A DNA stretch of 64,000 nucleotides, taken from Mycobacterium sp. SMC-4 (GTDB lineage: Bacteria > Actinomycetota > Actinomycetes > Mycobacteriales > Mycobacteriaceae). The notes beneath the pieces are model-generated. The model was not told the DNA's origin and made no database searches. It saw nothing but the letters and a program-made list of their open reading frames with translations. The stretch spans positions 3,224,001 through 3,288,000 of the forward strand of contig NZ_CP079869.1 in NCBI RefSeq assembly GCF_025263265.1. The letters run 5' to 3'. Below are positions 17,548 through 27,456 of the stretch, in pieces. Made by a program: the position numbers and the translations under genes. Numbering within the stretch: position 1 is the first letter of the stretch; every line of letters begins with the position of its first letter.

Positions 17548-17656
17548 GGTCCCTCCTGATGTCGTCGGTCGCAGGTTATTCGACGCGCACTCCGGCACGG
17601 ATTGCCCGTTGCGGTCGCGGGTATCCCCTCGGCAAGGTGGCAGACAGGGTGCACAG

Positions 17657-18352
17657 GTGAGGACAGGTCGAACACGCACGTATGCGGACCGCCGGGAGGC
17701 CGGCCGGGTGGTGGCGTGCGACCTGAGCGGCTATCGCGACCGGGCCCACCATGGTGCTCTGCAGGTGCTGGGACTGGCCCGGGGCGGTGTGCCGGTCGGC
17801 TGGGAGGTCGCTGCCGCCCTCGGAGCGCCCCTGGACGTGTGTCTGGTGCGCAAACTCGGCGTGCCCCAGTACCCCGAACTGGCCATGGGCGCCCTGGTCA
17901 CGGGCGGGGGCGTCGTGCTCAATGACGATCTGCTGGGCCGCTTGGGCCTTGGTGACGCGGAAGTCCAGGCAGCGGTCGAGCGGGAAAGCGTCGAACTGCG
18001 CCGGCGCGAACAGGCCTACCGCGGCGGACGCGGCCCCCTGCAGATCAGCGGCCAGACCGTCGTGCTGGTCGACGACGGAATCGCCACGGGAGCCAGCATG
18101 ACCGCCGCGGTGCGCTCGGTGCGACAGGCCGGCGCCCGGGACGTGGTGGTCGCGGTTCCGGTGGGACCGGTGTCGGTGTGCCGCAGCCTGCGCCGCGAAG
18201 CCGACCACGTGGTGTGCTCGACGTCCCCGCCGGAATTCAGTGCTGTCGGCCAGGTGTACGCAGACTTCCACCAGATCAGCGACGACGAGGTACGAGACCT
18301 ACTGGCCACCCCGCCGGCCACGGCCGGGCCATCGACGAAAATTGTTGACTAG
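17657..18352 (+). CDS. Phosphoribosyltransferase family protein (Rv2143-like)
   Basis: A 231-residue type I PRTase domain. The PRPP-binding loop is VVLVDDGIATGAS (135-147), the pyrophosphate loop region is RKLGVP, and the hood region includes LGLARGGVPV. It resembles the free-standing or fused PRTases found at this place next to wag31 in mycobacteria. GTG 17657 is the best start; the ribosome site is weak. The nucleobase or other acceptor cannot be told from sequence. It ends 7 bp before the convergent membrane-protein gene. Confidence 0.8.
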   Translation: MRTGRTRTYADRREAGRVVACDLSGYRDRAHHGALQVLGLARGGVPVGWEVAAALGAPLDVCLVRKLGVPQYPELAMGALVTGGGVVLNDDLLGRLGLGDAEVQAAVERESVELRRREQAYRGGRGPLQISGQTVVLVDDGIATGASMTAAVRSVRQAGARDVVVAVPVGPVSVCRSLRREADHVVCSTSPPEFSAVGQVYADFHQISDDEVRDLLATPPATAGPSTKIVD

Positions 18353-18359
18353 CAGCCGT

Positions 18360-18809
18360 TCAGGACCTGCGTGCATCCTCGCCGGAGTCATCGGGAGCCT
18401 CGCCGGCATCGACGTAGGGCGACACGCTGTCATCGCTGATCGACGGCTCGGAAGCCAAATCAGACGGCTCGCCGTCGGAAGCCAAATCAGACGGCTCGCC
18501 GTCGGAAGCCAAATCAGACGGCTCGCCGTCGGAAGCCAGACCAGACGCGACGGGCGCCTCATCGGGATAGTCCTCGACGTAGGTGTCGTCGGCGTAGTTG
18601 TCCTGCGGGTAGTCGTCGGCGACCCCGTCACCATCGGCGGATGCGGCGCCACCTCGGGATCGATCACGCAACGCGTCGACGATGAGCAGGACAACTCCGA
18701 TGACGCTGGCGGCGATACACACCCACGCGATCAGCTCGTTGCTGGTCACCACGGCGGTGACCAGGGCCGCCAACCCGATGACGGCGAGCACAAGGGCCAC
18801 GATCAGCAT
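18360..18809 (-). CDS. Small membrane protein downstream of wag31 (Rv2144c-like) with acidic repeat tail
   Basis: A 149-residue protein with two N-terminal membrane helices (about 1-22 and 28-47) and a long acidic cytoplasmic or periplasmic tail. The tail contains three exact nine-residue repeats, DGEPSDLAS, encoded by a 27-bp tandem repeat. Gene order matches Rv2144c, which follows wag31 in M. tuberculosis. The start lies 30 bp after the wag31 stop, so it is probably cotranscribed. Function is unknown; a link to polar growth is suggested only by position. Repeat number is likely to vary between strains. Confidence 0.78.
   Translation of the reverse strand: MLIVALVLAVIGLAALVTAVVTSNELIAWVCIAASVIGVVLLIVDALRDRSRGGAASADGDGVADDYPQDNYADDTYVEDYPDEAPVASGLASDGEPSDLASDGEPSDLASDGEPSDLASEPSISDDSVSPYVDAGEAPDDSGEDARRS
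18451..18545 (+). repeat. 27-bp tandem repeat (three exact copies plus a partial)
   Basis: Unit starting GAAGCCAAATCAGACGGCTC occurs at 18451-18477, 18478-18504 and 18505-18531 without mismatch, followed by a diverged partial copy. It lies in frame inside the Rv2144c-like gene, so copy-number change adds or removes nine residues. Confidence 0.95.
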
Positions 18810-18839
18810 GGGCCCACCTTCGGTCCGAGGGGCACGGAA

Positions 18840-19649
18840 CTAGTTGTTGCCCCGGTTGAACTGGTTGAAGCCGCCGTCGTTGCCGGCGCCTGAGTCCACC
18901 GGCGCGGCAGACCCACGCTGGCCGAGTTCTTCGAGCTGCGATTCCAGGTAGGTCTTCAAGCGGGTGCGGTACTCACGCTCGAACGTGCGGAGTTGCTCGA
19001 GGCGCCCCTCCAGCACGGTGCGCTGCTGGTTGATGGTGCCCATGATCTCGGAGTGCTTACGCTCGGCGTCGGCCTGGAGGGCATCGGCCTTCTCCTGCGC
19101 CTGGCGCAGCTGGGTCTCCGAGCGCGTTTGCGCGTCGGCAAGCATCGCCTCGGCGCGCTGGCGAGCGTCGGCCACCGTGGTCTCGGCCGTCTGGCGTGCC
19201 TCGGTGACCATCGCATCGGCCTGGGCACGGGCGTCGCTGAGCATCTTGTCCGACTCGGCCTTGGCGCTGCTGGTCAGGCGGTCGGCAGTCTCTTGGGCCA
19301 GGCTGAGCACCTTGGCCGCGCGCAGGTGCTGCTCCTCGCTGCTGGCCGCCGGGGCCGCTGCAGGCGCTTCGTACACCGGCTGCGGAGCAGGTGCGGGCTC
19401 GGGCTCCGGCTCGTAGGCTGGGATGGTCTGGGTCGGCTGCGCAGCGCCGGCCCCGGACCGGGCGGCGGCGAGCTCCTGATCCAGCTCGGACACGCGCTGA
19501 CGAAGGTCGCTGTTCTCCTCGATGAGGCGGGACAGCTCGTTCTCTACGAGGTCGAGGAATGCGTCGACCTCGTCCTCGTTGTAGCCGCGCTTACCAATGG
19601 GTGGCTTGCTGAACGCGACGTTGTGCACGTCGGCAGGAGTGAGCGGCAT
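18840..19649 (-). CDS. wag31: Cell-pole organiser Wag31 (DivIVA)
   Basis: A 269-residue DivIVA homologue that marks poles and septa and directs polar peptidoglycan synthesis in mycobacteria; it is essential in studied species. The N-terminal membrane-binding domain (about 1-60) has [20 protein letters not shown] and [11 protein letters not shown] Pro/Ala-rich linker (about 75-115) precedes a long coiled coil (about 118-245) with Ala/Glu/Gln heptads, and the tail is Asn/Gly-rich (FNQFNRGNN). The 225-bp gap to yggT probably holds its own promoter. It is a PknA/B substrate in M. tuberculosis, where the phosphorylated Thr lies in the linker. Confidence 0.96.
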   Translation of the reverse strand: MPLTPADVHNVAFSKPPIGKRGYNEDEVDAFLDLVENELSRLIEENSDLRQRVSELDQELAAARSGAGAAQPTQTIPAYEPEPEPAPAPQPVYEAPAAAPAASSEEQHLRAAKVLSLAQETADRLTSSAKAESDKMLSDARAQADAMVTEARQTAETTVADARQRAEAMLADAQTRSETQLRQAQEKADALQADAERKHSEIMGTINQQRTVLEGRLEQLRTFEREYRTRLKTYLESQLEELGQRGSAAPVDSGAGNDGGFNQFNRGNN

Positions 19650-19824
19650 CGTCTGCCCCCTTGAAGTCTGGACCGTGAACGATCACAAAGTGTAAAGCCT
19701 TACAGGGTCGTAACTGGCGTCCATCCTGTCACACCAGACCCTGGGGTTGCAGACGAGGTTGTGAAATAAGACGGATTTTCAACAATCCCGAGGTGAGCGC
19801 GATGCGGCGGAGCTAGGCGCCGAC

Positions 19825-19844
19825 AGCCCGGCCCAGACCGGGCT
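19825..19844 (-). terminator. Hairpin downstream of yggT, possible tail-less terminator
   Basis: AGCCCGG and CCGGGCT form a perfect 7-bp stem with a 6-base loop, 31 bp past the yggT stop in the minus direction. No U-run follows, so it could be a weak mycobacterial-type terminator or only a chance hairpin. Confidence 0.35.
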
Positions 19845-19874
19845 ACTGCAGCATCATCGCAGGTCAGCTGGGTT

Positions 19875-20180
19875 CTAGAGGGCGGCACTGAATGCCAGCT
19901 GCATGCCGATGAAGGCGACCAGCAGCAGCACCATGATCGAGAGGTCGAATCGGATGGCGCCGATGGTCAACGGCGGGATGATGCGCCGCAGCATCCGCAC
20001 CGGGGGGTCGGTCAGCGTCATGATGATCTCCAGGATCACCACCGTCACCCCGCGCGGATGCCAGTCCCGACTGAACGAGCGGATGAACTCGACCACGACC
20101 CGGGCAATCAGCAGCAGCCAGAAAACGAACAGCGCGAAACCCAGGATCTGGAAGAAGAGCCCCAACGGAAGCGACCTCAC
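19875..20180 (-). CDS. yggT: YggT family membrane protein (Rv2146c-like)
   Basis: A 101-residue protein with two membrane helices, FFQILGFALFVFWLLLIARV and the C-terminal SIMVLLLVAFIGMQLAFSA, joined by a loop with the family motif TDPPVRMLRRIIPP. YggT proteins sit between sepF and wag31 in actinobacteria and are thought to assist division or cell-shape functions; no enzymatic activity is known. GTG 20180 is used here. A TTG five codons later (GLFFQILG) has GAGG 8 bp upstream and may be the true start. Confidence 0.88.
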   Translation of the reverse strand: MRSLPLGLFFQILGFALFVFWLLLIARVVVEFIRSFSRDWHPRGVTVVILEIIMTLTDPPVRMLRRIIPPLTIGAIRFDLSIMVLLLVAFIGMQLAFSAAL

Positions 20181-20265
20181 TCGTAGGCGAATTCATCCCG
20201 CCCGCGATCCGCGGCCGGCGCCGCTCAGTGCGACGCCGTCAGCCTACCTGGGGCTGACGCCGCGC

Positions 20266-20913
20266 TCATTGGTAGGCGTAGAAGCCTGCCTCGGCGATAC
20301 GGCGCCGCTGCTCGGCGGTCACGTCGACGTCGGCCGGGGAGAGCAGGAAGACCTTGGTGGCGACCTTGTCGAAGGATCCGCGCAGTGCGAACGCCAGCCC
20401 GGCGGCGAAGTCGACGAGTCGTTTGGCGTCGGCGTTGTCCATCGATACCAGATCCATGATCACCGGGGTGCCGTCACGGAACCGCTCACCGATGGTGCGG
20501 GCCTCGCTGTAGTCCTTGGGACGCAGTGTGGTGATCTTGGCCAACGGGCTGCCGGCCTCGAAGAGTTCGGCCATGCCTCGGGGATCCATCGCCAGTGCCC
20601 CCCGGGTGGAGCCCCGAAGACTGCCGAAACGCGGTGGGGTGCGCTCGAATTCGCGCGGACCACGCATCCGCGGCTCGAATCGCGCGTCGTCGAAGCCGCC
20701 GGCCAGACCGCCGCGGTAGCCCACGGGCTCGTCGTAGTCGCGGCGATCGTCGTAACCGCGCGCGTACCCCTCGTCCTCGAAGCGTTCGTCGCGGGGACGG
20801 CGGTAGCCGCGGGCGGGTGCGGGGGCTCGGTCGTCGTCGTCGTAGTAGTCGTCGTCGTAATCGTCCATCGGAGCCATACCGAAGTAGGCCTTGACCTTAT
20901 GCAGTGTGCTCAT
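20266..20913 (-). CDS. sepF: Cell division protein SepF
   Basis: A 215-residue Z-ring membrane tether. The N-terminus [15 protein letters not shown] forms the amphipathic membrane helix. An Asp/Tyr/Arg-rich linker (about 17-85) follows, and the C-terminal SepF core (about 115-210) includes [20 protein letters not shown] and [11 protein letters not shown]. In actinobacteria lacking FtsA, SepF binds FtsZ and anchors it. ATG 20913 overlaps the yggS stop as ATGA, which supports coupling. The strings of Asp codons in the linker are natural to this family. Confidence 0.96.
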   Translation of the reverse strand: MSTLHKVKAYFGMAPMDDYDDDYYDDDDRAPAPARGYRRPRDERFEDEGYARGYDDRRDYDEPVGYRGGLAGGFDDARFEPRMRGPREFERTPPRFGSLRGSTRGALAMDPRGMAELFEAGSPLAKITTLRPKDYSEARTIGERFRDGTPVIMDLVSMDNADAKRLVDFAAGLAFALRGSFDKVATKVFLLSPADVDVTAEQRRRIAEAGFYAYQ

Positions 20914-21746
20914 CGTGCGAACCCCTTGTGCGGTGATGAAGTTTCTGTCTTGTCGGTAGACCCGAGAGACTCTGTTGTCTGTGGTGAACGTGTGACTGGT
21001 GTGACTGCGGGTGACGTTAGCGGGCGTGGTCCCAATAAAGCGGTACCGACACGCACACAAGTGGAACCGTGTTGGACCGCCGCCTCCAGGTCACCGGACA
21101 TCCCGGCGGACAGCTCGAGGCGCTGCGGATACCTGCCCTGCACCCGCTGGTGTTCCTGCTGCAACCGGGCGAACGCCGAGTCGGGGTCGGCGCCGATCGG
21201 CGGGATCGCCATCAACCCGACGAACCGCAGCCCGCGGTGCTGGTCGGCCGCATCGCACAGGTCATCGATGCGGGCGCTGGCCTCGACGTCCACGCCGCCG
21301 CGGTCCTCGTCACCGTCCAGGCTGACCTGAACGAACACATCCAGGGCAGCAGTGCGCGCGCCCTGGTCGAGCGCTTCCGCAGCGGCGCGACCCAGCGCGT
21401 CGACGAGCTTGCGACTGTCCACCGAGTGCGCCACGTGCGCCCACTGCGCCACCGAGCGCGCCTTGTTGCGCTGGATCCGCCCGATCATGTGCCAGCGGAT
21501 CTGGGCTCCCCCGGTCAACGCGTCGACCTCGGCGATCTTGCGGCCGGCCTCCTGATCGCGTGATTCGCCGAATGCACGGCAACCCAGGCGGTGCAGCGTC
21601 ACCACATCGGAAGCCGGGAAGAATTTCGTGACCGGCAGCAACTCGATGTCGGCCACCGCGCGCCCGGCCGCGGCGGCCGCCCGGGCCAGCCGCGTACGGA
21701 CGTCGACCAACGCGGCAGCCAGCTGCTGTTCCCGCTCGGCGCTCAC
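20910..21746 (-). CDS. YggS/PROSC family pyridoxal-phosphate homeostasis protein
   Basis: A 278-residue single-domain PLP carrier of the alanine-racemase fold III type. It has [10 protein letters not shown] with the PLP Lys41, [31 protein letters not shown] and [14 protein letters not shown]. YggS proteins buffer PLP and affect amino-acid pools. The C-terminus extends about 25 residues past the fold (Ser/Thr-rich tail), running to the sepF start. GTG 21746 overlaps the pgeF stop as GTGA. Position inside the dcw cluster is conserved in actinobacteria (Rv2148c). Confidence 0.93.
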   Translation of the reverse strand: MSAEREQQLAAALVDVRTRLARAAAAAGRAVADIELLPVTKFFPASDVVTLHRLGCRAFGESRDQEAGRKIAEVDALTGGAQIRWHMIGRIQRNKARSVAQWAHVAHSVDSRKLVDALGRAAAEALDQGARTAALDVFVQVSLDGDEDRGGVDVEASARIDDLCDAADQHRGLRFVGLMAIPPIGADPDSAFARLQQEHQRVQGRYPQRLELSAGMSGDLEAAVQHGSTCVRVGTALLGPRPLTSPAVTPVTRSPQTTESLGSTDKTETSSPHKGFAR

Positions 21747-22492
21747 CGGCCCGAGTCCTCGACCGGCTCCAGCCAGATCAACGATGCCAGCCGACCCGTC
21801 GGATTGTCGCGACGGTGGCTGAACAACGCCTGGTCGGCAACGGTGCACCGCGGGTCGACATCGACCGCGCCGACCCCGAGCGTGCGGAGCTGGGCGGTGA
21901 TCCCGGCCCGCAGATCCAGTCCCGGCGTGCCCCGGGCAGTGGTGGTGCGGCTTCCCGGCAACGACCGCTCCACCTCGGCTGCCATCTGTTCGGGCACCTC
22001 ATAGTTGCGACCGCTGACAGCCGGCCCGAGCAGCACCGACACGTCGTCGACCTGCGCGCCGACCGCCACCATCGTTTCCAGTGCCCGCGCCACGATGCCG
22101 CGCTGGGCACCGACCCGCCCCGCGTGCACCGCAGCCACCACTCCCGCCCGGGCGTCAGCCATCAACACCGGCACGCAGTCGGCAGTCACCACCGCCAGCG
22201 CGACACCAGGTTCGGTGGTCACCAAACCATCTGTGTTGTCGACGGTTTCCGACGTTGCGTCGACGACCTGCACATGTGCACTGTGCACCTGGTTCATCCA
22301 CACGATCCGGGCAGCACCACCCTCGCGACCGTCCCCGCGACCGAGCTTCAGCGCCGTCGCCAACCGGTGGCGGTTGGCTGCCACCGCGGCCGGATCGTCC
22401 CCGACGTGGTCACCCAGGTTGAAGGCGTCGTACGGAGGCTTGGAGACCCCGCCGGCGCGGGTCGTCGTCACACGGCGCACACGGAATCGCAC
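21743..22492 (-). CDS. pgeF: Polyphenol oxidase / peptidoglycan editing factor family protein (YfiH, PgeF)
   Basis: A 249-residue laccase-domain protein. The zinc/catalytic residues are seen as NQVH (His70), TADCVPVLM (Cys106) and AAVHAG (His123). In E. coli the homologue removes mis-incorporated L-Ser-containing precursors from peptidoglycan; purine nucleoside phosphorylase activity is reported for relatives. Position directly after ftsZ is conserved (Rv2149c). GTG 22492 lies 18 bp after the ftsZ stop. Confidence 0.9.
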   Translation of the reverse strand: MRFRVRRVTTTRAGGVSKPPYDAFNLGDHVGDDPAAVAANRHRLATALKLGRGDGREGGAARIVWMNQVHSAHVQVVDATSETVDNTDGLVTTEPGVALAVVTADCVPVLMADARAGVVAAVHAGRVGAQRGIVARALETMVAVGAQVDDVSVLLGPAVSGRNYEVPEQMAAEVERSLPGSRTTTARGTPGLDLRAGITAQLRTLGVGAVDVDPRCTVADQALFSHRRDNPTGRLASLIWLEPVEDSGR

Positions 22493-22510
22493 GCTGCGAC
22501 CGTACGTCGT

Positions 22511-23677
22511 TCAGTGACGCATGAAGGGCGGCACGTCGACGTCGTCGTCGGAGATGCCCCCGTCGTCGCCGCCGATGCGCACCGTCGCGCCGTTGGTGTG
22601 GACCGGCACGCTGGCCGGATCGTTCTGTTCGAACAACGACGCGCCCACCCGGCCGGCCTTCCCGGGGGCGATCGGCGTTCCGCCCGGCGCCTCGGCCTGG
22701 GTCTCGCTGGTGACCGGCTTGCGGCCCGGACCGGCAGCGTCGAAACCGGCTGCGATGACGGTGACGCGCACCTCGTCGCCCAGCGAATCGTCGATGACGG
22801 TTCCGAAGATGATGTTGGCGTCCGGGTGTGCGGCTTCCTGTACCAGCGATGCCGCCTCATTGATCTCGAACAGACCCAGATCGCTGCCGCCGGCGACTGA
22901 CAGCAACACGCCCTGGGCGCCTTCCATCGAGGCCTCCAGCAGCGGGGAGTTGATCGCGATCTCGGCCGCCTTGAGGGCCCGGCCGTCACCGCGCGCCGAG
23001 CCGATGCCCATCAGCGCGGTCCCTGCCGAGCTCATCACACCCTTGACGTCGGCGAAGTCGACGTTGATCAGACCGGGCGTGGTGATCAGGTCGGTGATGC
23101 CCTGCACACCGTTGAGCAGCACCTCGTCGGCACTGCGGAAGGCGTCCATCAGCGACACTGCGGCATCCCCCATCTGCAGCAGCCGGTCGTTGGGGATCAC
23201 GATCAGGGTGTCGCAGCTCTCGCGCAGCGCTGCGATGCCCTCGGCGGCCTGATTGCTGCGCCGCTTGCCCTCGAAGGAGAACGGCCGGGTCACCACGCCG
23301 ACGGTCAGCGCACCGAGCTTGCGGGCGATCGACGCCACCACGGGTGCGCCGCCGGTGCCGGTGCCGCCACCTTCGCCTGCGGTGACGAACACCATGTCGG
23401 CGCCGCGCAGCAGCTCCTCGATGTCGTCTTTGGCGTCCTCGGCGGCCTTGCGGCCCACCTCCGGGTCGGCGCCGGCGCCCAGCCCGCGGGTCGAGTCGCG
23501 ACCGACGTCGAGCTTGACGTCGGCATCACTCATCAACAGCGCCTGGGCGTCGGTGTTGATCGCGATGAACTCGACGCCCTTGAGTCCTTGTTCGATCATC
23601 CGGTTGACGGCGTTGACGCCGCCGCCGCCGATGCCGACCACCTTGATCACTGCGAGGTAGTTATGCGGAGGGGTCAT
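22511..23677 (-). CDS. ftsZ: Cell division GTPase FtsZ
   Basis: A 388-residue tubulin-like GTPase that forms the division ring. It has [17 protein letters not shown], the GTP signature [10 protein letters not shown] (101-110), the T7-loop region [11 protein letters not shown] and the linker-plus-tail end [10 protein letters not shown], used for binding SepF and FtsW in mycobacteria. Length is normal for the genus. ATG 23677 is preceded by a purine-rich leader, and the 181 bp upstream separate it from ftsQ, consistent with extra promoters known for mycobacterial ftsZ. Confidence 0.98.
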   Translation of the reverse strand: MTPPHNYLAVIKVVGIGGGGVNAVNRMIEQGLKGVEFIAINTDAQALLMSDADVKLDVGRDSTRGLGAGADPEVGRKAAEDAKDDIEELLRGADMVFVTAGEGGGTGTGGAPVVASIARKLGALTVGVVTRPFSFEGKRRSNQAAEGIAALRESCDTLIVIPNDRLLQMGDAAVSLMDAFRSADEVLLNGVQGITDLITTPGLINVDFADVKGVMSSAGTALMGIGSARGDGRALKAAEIAINSPLLEASMEGAQGVLLSVAGGSDLGLFEINEAASLVQEAAHPDANIIFGTVIDDSLGDEVRVTVIAAGFDAAGPGRKPVTSETQAEAPGGTPIAPGKAGRVGASLFEQNDPASVPVHTNGATVRIGGDDGGISDDDVDVPPFMRH

Positions 23678-23738
23678 CGCCGCGGTTGCCTTCCTGCCTG
23701 GTTGCTGTCTGCTCTGCGGAGTTCCCCCTGACCAAAAC

Positions 23739-23773
23739 TGTCAACCTCAACCTGAGGCTTAGAGTTATGTCAA
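23739..23773 (-). promoter_or_regulatory. ftsZ upstream region with two TTGACA hexamers and a CCTCA/TGAGG palindrome
   Basis: On the minus strand TTGACA occurs at 23773-23768 and again at 23744-23739, 29 bp apart. Between them lies the inverted repeat CCTCAACCTGAGG (23745-23757). They look like -35 elements of separate ftsZ promoters, but no good -10 element lies 17 bp downstream of either, so transcription starts are not assigned. Confidence 0.4.
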
Positions 23774-23806
23774 GTTGGTCCGCGTAGACAGAACGGTAGG
23801 GTGAAG

Positions 23807-23829
23807 GCGCCTGCGTGGCCCGCAGGCGC
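23807..23829 (-). terminator. Strong hairpin between ftsQ and ftsZ
   Basis: GCGCCTGCG and CGCAGGCGC form a perfect 9-bp stem with a 5-base loop, starting 30 bp past the ftsQ stop. No U-run follows. It may partly terminate or stabilise the long dcw transcript before the ftsZ promoter region. Confidence 0.45.
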
Positions 23830-23858
23830 GCCGACACGCGAAAAGAAATTTCCGCCGA

Positions 23859-24812
23859 CTACTTGACCGTCGGCAGATCGGGGCTGGAGACGTCGTAGAC
23901 CTGCCCCGGCTGGGTCAACAGCGCCGCGAGCTTGAGGGCCTTCTCCTCGGTGCGGTCGGTCGTCCCCCACACCACCGTGCGACCGTCGACCAGCGTCAGC
24001 GTGATGGAGGCGACCGACGGCGCAGACACTCGCCCGACCTGGGCGGCCACCTCAGGCCGCAACGACGTCATCACCTGCAACGCAGCCAGCGTCGCCGGAT
24101 CCTGCGGACCCGGATTCTCGGTCTCCAGATACGGAACACCCGGCGGTGGCGGCCCGGTGGCGAAATCCACCCCGTCACGGTCGAACTGGTGCACACCGTC
24201 GGGGTAGTCGCGGATCACGACTGCGACCCGCTCGACGATGGTGACGCGCAGCGTGGAGGGGTACTCGCGCTGCACCCGCGCCGAGGCGACTCGCCGGATC
24301 CCGGCGACCCGCTCGGCGACCTCATCGGTATCGACCTGCAGCAGCGGTGTCCCCGGAGCGACCGCCACCACATCGACGACCTCCTGCTCAGGGATTACGC
24401 CGATGCCCACCACCTCGATGTTGCGTGCCGACATGATCGGTGTGAAATACAACAGCAGGCCCAGCCCGACCACCAGCAGGGCGATGGCCGTGGTCCACAC
24501 CAGGGCTTTGAGTCCACGCACCGCACCGCGACTCAACGACGCGCGTTGCGGGGCGGCGGTGTCCAGCGTGCGGCGCTTGGCCTCGCGGCGAGCCTGTTCG
24601 ATCGCGGTCGCCCGGGCCTGAGCGGCGCGGCGTTGTTCACGTTCGCGCCGGGCCCGCCGGCGCGGCCCTTCGGGGTCACCGGCAGCCTCCTGCGCGGAAT
24701 CGGGCCGAGCGGCGCCGGGTACCGAGGTATCGGCGGCGTCCTCCACCGGCGCTTCCTGCTCCTGGTCGGGCGCGGTGGGTCCGTCCTCCGGCTCGCCGTG
24801 CGGTCCGGTCAT
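23859..24812 (-). CDS. ftsQ: Cell division protein FtsQ
   Basis: A 317-residue bitopic divisome protein. The N-terminal cytoplasmic part is long, acidic then basic (1-100), followed by one membrane helix (about 103-124), a POTRA domain (about 127-195, starting [10 protein letters not shown]) and the FtsQ beta domain ([22 protein letters not shown]). It links early and late division proteins with FtsL/FtsB in the periplasmic space. ATG 24812 overlaps the murC stop as ATGA. Confidence 0.96.
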   Translation of the reverse strand: MTGPHGEPEDGPTAPDQEQEAPVEDAADTSVPGAARPDSAQEAAGDPEGPRRRARREREQRRAAQARATAIEQARREAKRRTLDTAAPQRASLSRGAVRGLKALVWTTAIALLVVGLGLLLYFTPIMSARNIEVVGIGVIPEQEVVDVVAVAPGTPLLQVDTDEVAERVAGIRRVASARVQREYPSTLRVTIVERVAVVIRDYPDGVHQFDRDGVDFATGPPPPGVPYLETENPGPQDPATLAALQVMTSLRPEVAAQVGRVSAPSVASITLTLVDGRTVVWGTTDRTEEKALKLAALLTQPGQVYDVSSPDLPTVK

Positions 24813-26269
24813 CGCGGCACCACGCCCGATCCGCCCGGGGCCTGCCGGTTGGCCCGGTCGCCGAGCTCGGCCACGATCAACGGCCCCAGCATCGTCACGT
24901 CGCCGGCACCCATGGTCACGACGACATCGCCGGTGTGCGCTGCGGCAGCCACCCGTGCGGCCACCGCCGAGAAGTCCGGAACGTAGTGCACCGGCACGGT
25001 CACGTGGTCGGCCACCGTCGCGCCACTGATGCCGGCCAGCGGCTGCTCGCGCGCGGCATAGACGTCGAGCACGAACACCTCGTCGGCCAGGCTGAGCGCA
25101 GCTCCGAAATCGACCGCGAAAGCCTCGGTGCGCGAATACAAGTGGGGTTGAAACACCACGATCGCCCGGCCCCCGGTCTCATCCACGAGCGTCCGCACCG
25201 CAGTCAGCGCGGCGGTGACTTTCGTCGGGTGGTGGGCGTAGTCGTCGAACACCCGCACCCCGGCGGCAGTCCCGACGAACTCGAAACGGCGTCGCACGCC
25301 CTCGAAGTCGGCGAGCGCGTCGAGCACATCGTCGGGCGAAGCACCCACGTGCGTGGCTGCCAGCAGCGCGGCCAGCGCGTTGAGCGCCATGTGCCGTCCT
25401 GGCACGGCCAGTCGCATGGTCCTGGGCCGACTCTCCCCTGCCAGCGCCACCGTGGCCACCGCTCCGGTGCCGCGCTGCTGCCAGTCGAGCAGCGCCCCGG
25501 CCAGCTCCTGACCGTCGCCGCTGCCATAGCGCAACACTCGAATACCTTGTGCGGCAATGCGTTCAGCGAACGCTGCCGAGCCGGGATCGTCGTTGCACAC
25601 CACAACCACCCCACCGGGCCGCAGTCGCTCGGCGAATGCGTCGAACACCGCGACGTAGGCCTCTTTGGTACCGAAGAAGTCAAGGTGGTCGGCCTCGATG
25701 TTGGTGACCACCTCGACGTCGGGGGTGTACTGCACCAGCGAGCCGTCGCTCTCGTCGGCCTCGGCAACGAAATACCGGCCGCTGCCGTGGTGGGCGTTGG
25801 TGCCGGGCTCACCGAGATCGCCGCCCACGGCGAATGACGGGTCAAACCCGCAGTGCTGCAACGCCACAATGAGCATCGATGTCGTGGTGGTCTTGCCCGC
25901 GGTGCCGGTCACCATCAGCGTGGTGTCATCGGCCATCAGCTTGGCCAGCACGGCGGGGCGCAGCATCACCGGGATGCCGCGGCGAGCCGCCTCGACGAGC
26001 TCGGGATTGTCCTTCGGGATCGCGGCGTGAGTGGTGACGACAACCGTCGGCCCGCCCGGCAGCAGGTCCAGCGCGGCCGGGTCGTGACCGATACGCACCT
26101 GGGCGCCCCGGGCGCGCAGCGCGATCACGCCTCGCGACTCCTTGGCGTCCGAACCAGACACCAGTGCGCCGCGGTCCAGCAGGATGCGCGCGATTCCGGA
26201 CATGCCGGCTCCCCCGATGCCCACCATGTGGACGCGGGCCAGTTCAGGTGGCACATCGGGCCGACTCAC
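24809..26269 (-). CDS. murC: UDP-N-acetylmuramate--L-alanine ligase
   Basis: A 486-residue Mur ligase adding L-Ala to UDP-MurNAc with ATP. The N-terminal Rossmann domain has [14 protein letters not shown]. The central ATPase has [10 protein letters not shown] (121-130), EADESDGS and the EADHLDFFG segment. The C-terminal ligase domain has [23 protein letters not shown]. Size is usual for the family. GTG 26269 overlaps the murG stop by four bases. It makes the first amino-acid addition of the stem peptide; MurD, MurE and MurF are encoded upstream in the same run. Confidence 0.98.
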   Translation of the reverse strand: MSRPDVPPELARVHMVGIGGAGMSGIARILLDRGALVSGSDAKESRGVIALRARGAQVRIGHDPAALDLLPGGPTVVVTTHAAIPKDNPELVEAARRGIPVMLRPAVLAKLMADDTTLMVTGTAGKTTTTSMLIVALQHCGFDPSFAVGGDLGEPGTNAHHGSGRYFVAEADESDGSLVQYTPDVEVVTNIEADHLDFFGTKEAYVAVFDAFAERLRPGGVVVVCNDDPGSAAFAERIAAQGIRVLRYGSGDGQELAGALLDWQQRGTGAVATVALAGESRPRTMRLAVPGRHMALNALAALLAATHVGASPDDVLDALADFEGVRRRFEFVGTAAGVRVFDDYAHHPTKVTAALTAVRTLVDETGGRAIVVFQPHLYSRTEAFAVDFGAALSLADEVFVLDVYAAREQPLAGISGATVADHVTVPVHYVPDFSAVAARVAAAAHTGDVVVTMGAGDVTMLGPLIVAELGDRANRQAPGGSGVVPR

Positions 26270-27456
26270 TGCCGAGCCTGCCTGGCGCGACGGGCGTGGG
26301 CAACGTCGAGGGCCACCGAGGCGACGTGCCGCGCCGCATCGGGGTGGCCGGCCAGCGCCGCCGCAGCAGTCATCGACGTCAACCGCGCCGCGTCGGTGAG
26401 CAAGGCACCGACGGTGTCGGAGACGAACCGGGGGGTCAGGTCACGATCCTCGACGAGCAGACCGCCACCGGCCTCGACGACCGGGCGGGCGTTGAGGCGT
26501 TGCTCACCGTTGCCGATGGGCAGCGGGACATACACCGCGGGCAATCCGACCGCGCTGACCTCGGCGACGGTCATCGCCCCGGACCGGCAGATGGCCAGGT
26601 CAGCCGCAGCGTAGGCCAGGTCCATCCGGTCCAGGTAGGGCACGGCCACATACGGCGGGTCCCCCGCGGCCGGCGCCGGCAGCTGCAGCGTGTTCTTCGG
26701 GCCGTGCGCATGTAACACCGAGATGCCCTGCCGCGCAAGATCTTCCGCAGCCGCAGAGACCGCCCGGTTGAGCGACTGCGCACCCTGGGAACCACCGAAG
26801 ACCAGCAGCACGCGGTCGTCGTCGGCGAAGCCGAAAAACTCACGTGCCTCGGCGCGCAGGGCGATTCGGTCCAGCGAGGTGATCGCCTCGCGCACCGGCA
26901 CGCCAACCACCTCGACGCGGCCGAGACCCGGGTCGGGCACCGCGGAAAGCACCCGCTCCGCGATCCGGGCACCGACCTTGTTGGCCAGACCAGCGCTGGC
27001 GTTGGCTTCGTGGATCACCACCGGCACTCGGCGCCCGGGCCGGGTGCTGCGGGCGGCGAGGTAGGCCGGCAGAGCGACATATCCGCCGAACCCAATCACC
27101 ACATCGGCGCCGACGTCATCGAGCACGCCGCGGGTCTGGCGTACCGCGCGGCGGACCCGGGCCGGCAGACGCAGCAGGTCCGCAGTGGGCTTACGAGGCA
27201 GCGGGACCGGTGTGATCAGCTGCAGGTCATAGCCGCGCTGCGGAACCAGCCGGGTCTCCAGGCCACGTGCGGTACCCAACGCGGTGATTCTGACGTCGGG
27301 CTCCAGCGCCCGCAGCGCGTCGGCAACCGCCATCGCCGGTTCGACGTGGCCCGCCGTGCCGCCACCGGCCAGGACGACGGAGATACTCCGGTCGTCTTCT
27401 GCGCTTCGCGCGCGGGCCCGGCGCTGCTTCCCCGCCGGGACCGAATCTCCCGTCAC
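26266..27456 (-). CDS. murG: UDP-GlcNAc:undecaprenyl-PP-MurNAc-pentapeptide transferase
   Basis: A 396-residue GT28 glycosyltransferase that converts lipid I to lipid II at the inner membrane face. Landmarks are GGGTAGHV (31-38), [33 protein letters not shown] in the C-terminal UDP-GlcNAc domain, and [12 protein letters not shown] basic N-terminal tail of about 25 residues precedes the fold. GTG 27456 overlaps the ftsW stop as GTGA. Confidence 0.97.
   Translation of the reverse strand: MTGDSVPAGKQRRARARSAEDDRSISVVLAGGGTAGHVEPAMAVADALRALEPDVRITALGTARGLETRLVPQRGYDLQLITPVPLPRKPTADLLRLPARVRRAVRQTRGVLDDVGADVVIGFGGYVALPAYLAARSTRPGRRVPVVIHEANASAGLANKVGARIAERVLSAVPDPGLGRVEVVGVPVREAITSLDRIALRAEAREFFGFADDDRVLLVFGGSQGAQSLNRAVSAAAEDLARQGISVLHAHGPKNTLQLPAPAAGDPPYVAVPYLDRMDLAYAAADLAICRSGAMTVAEVSAVGLPAVYVPLPIGNGEQRLNARPVVEAGGGLLVEDRDLTPRFVSDTVGALLTDAARLTSMTAAAALAGHPDAARHVASVALDVAHARRARQARQ

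Noticed and set aside
20020..20900. GAC/GTC-rich runs in sepF considered as simple-sequence repeats
   Set aside because: They encode the Asp/Tyr linker normal for SepF and do not form an exact tandem array.
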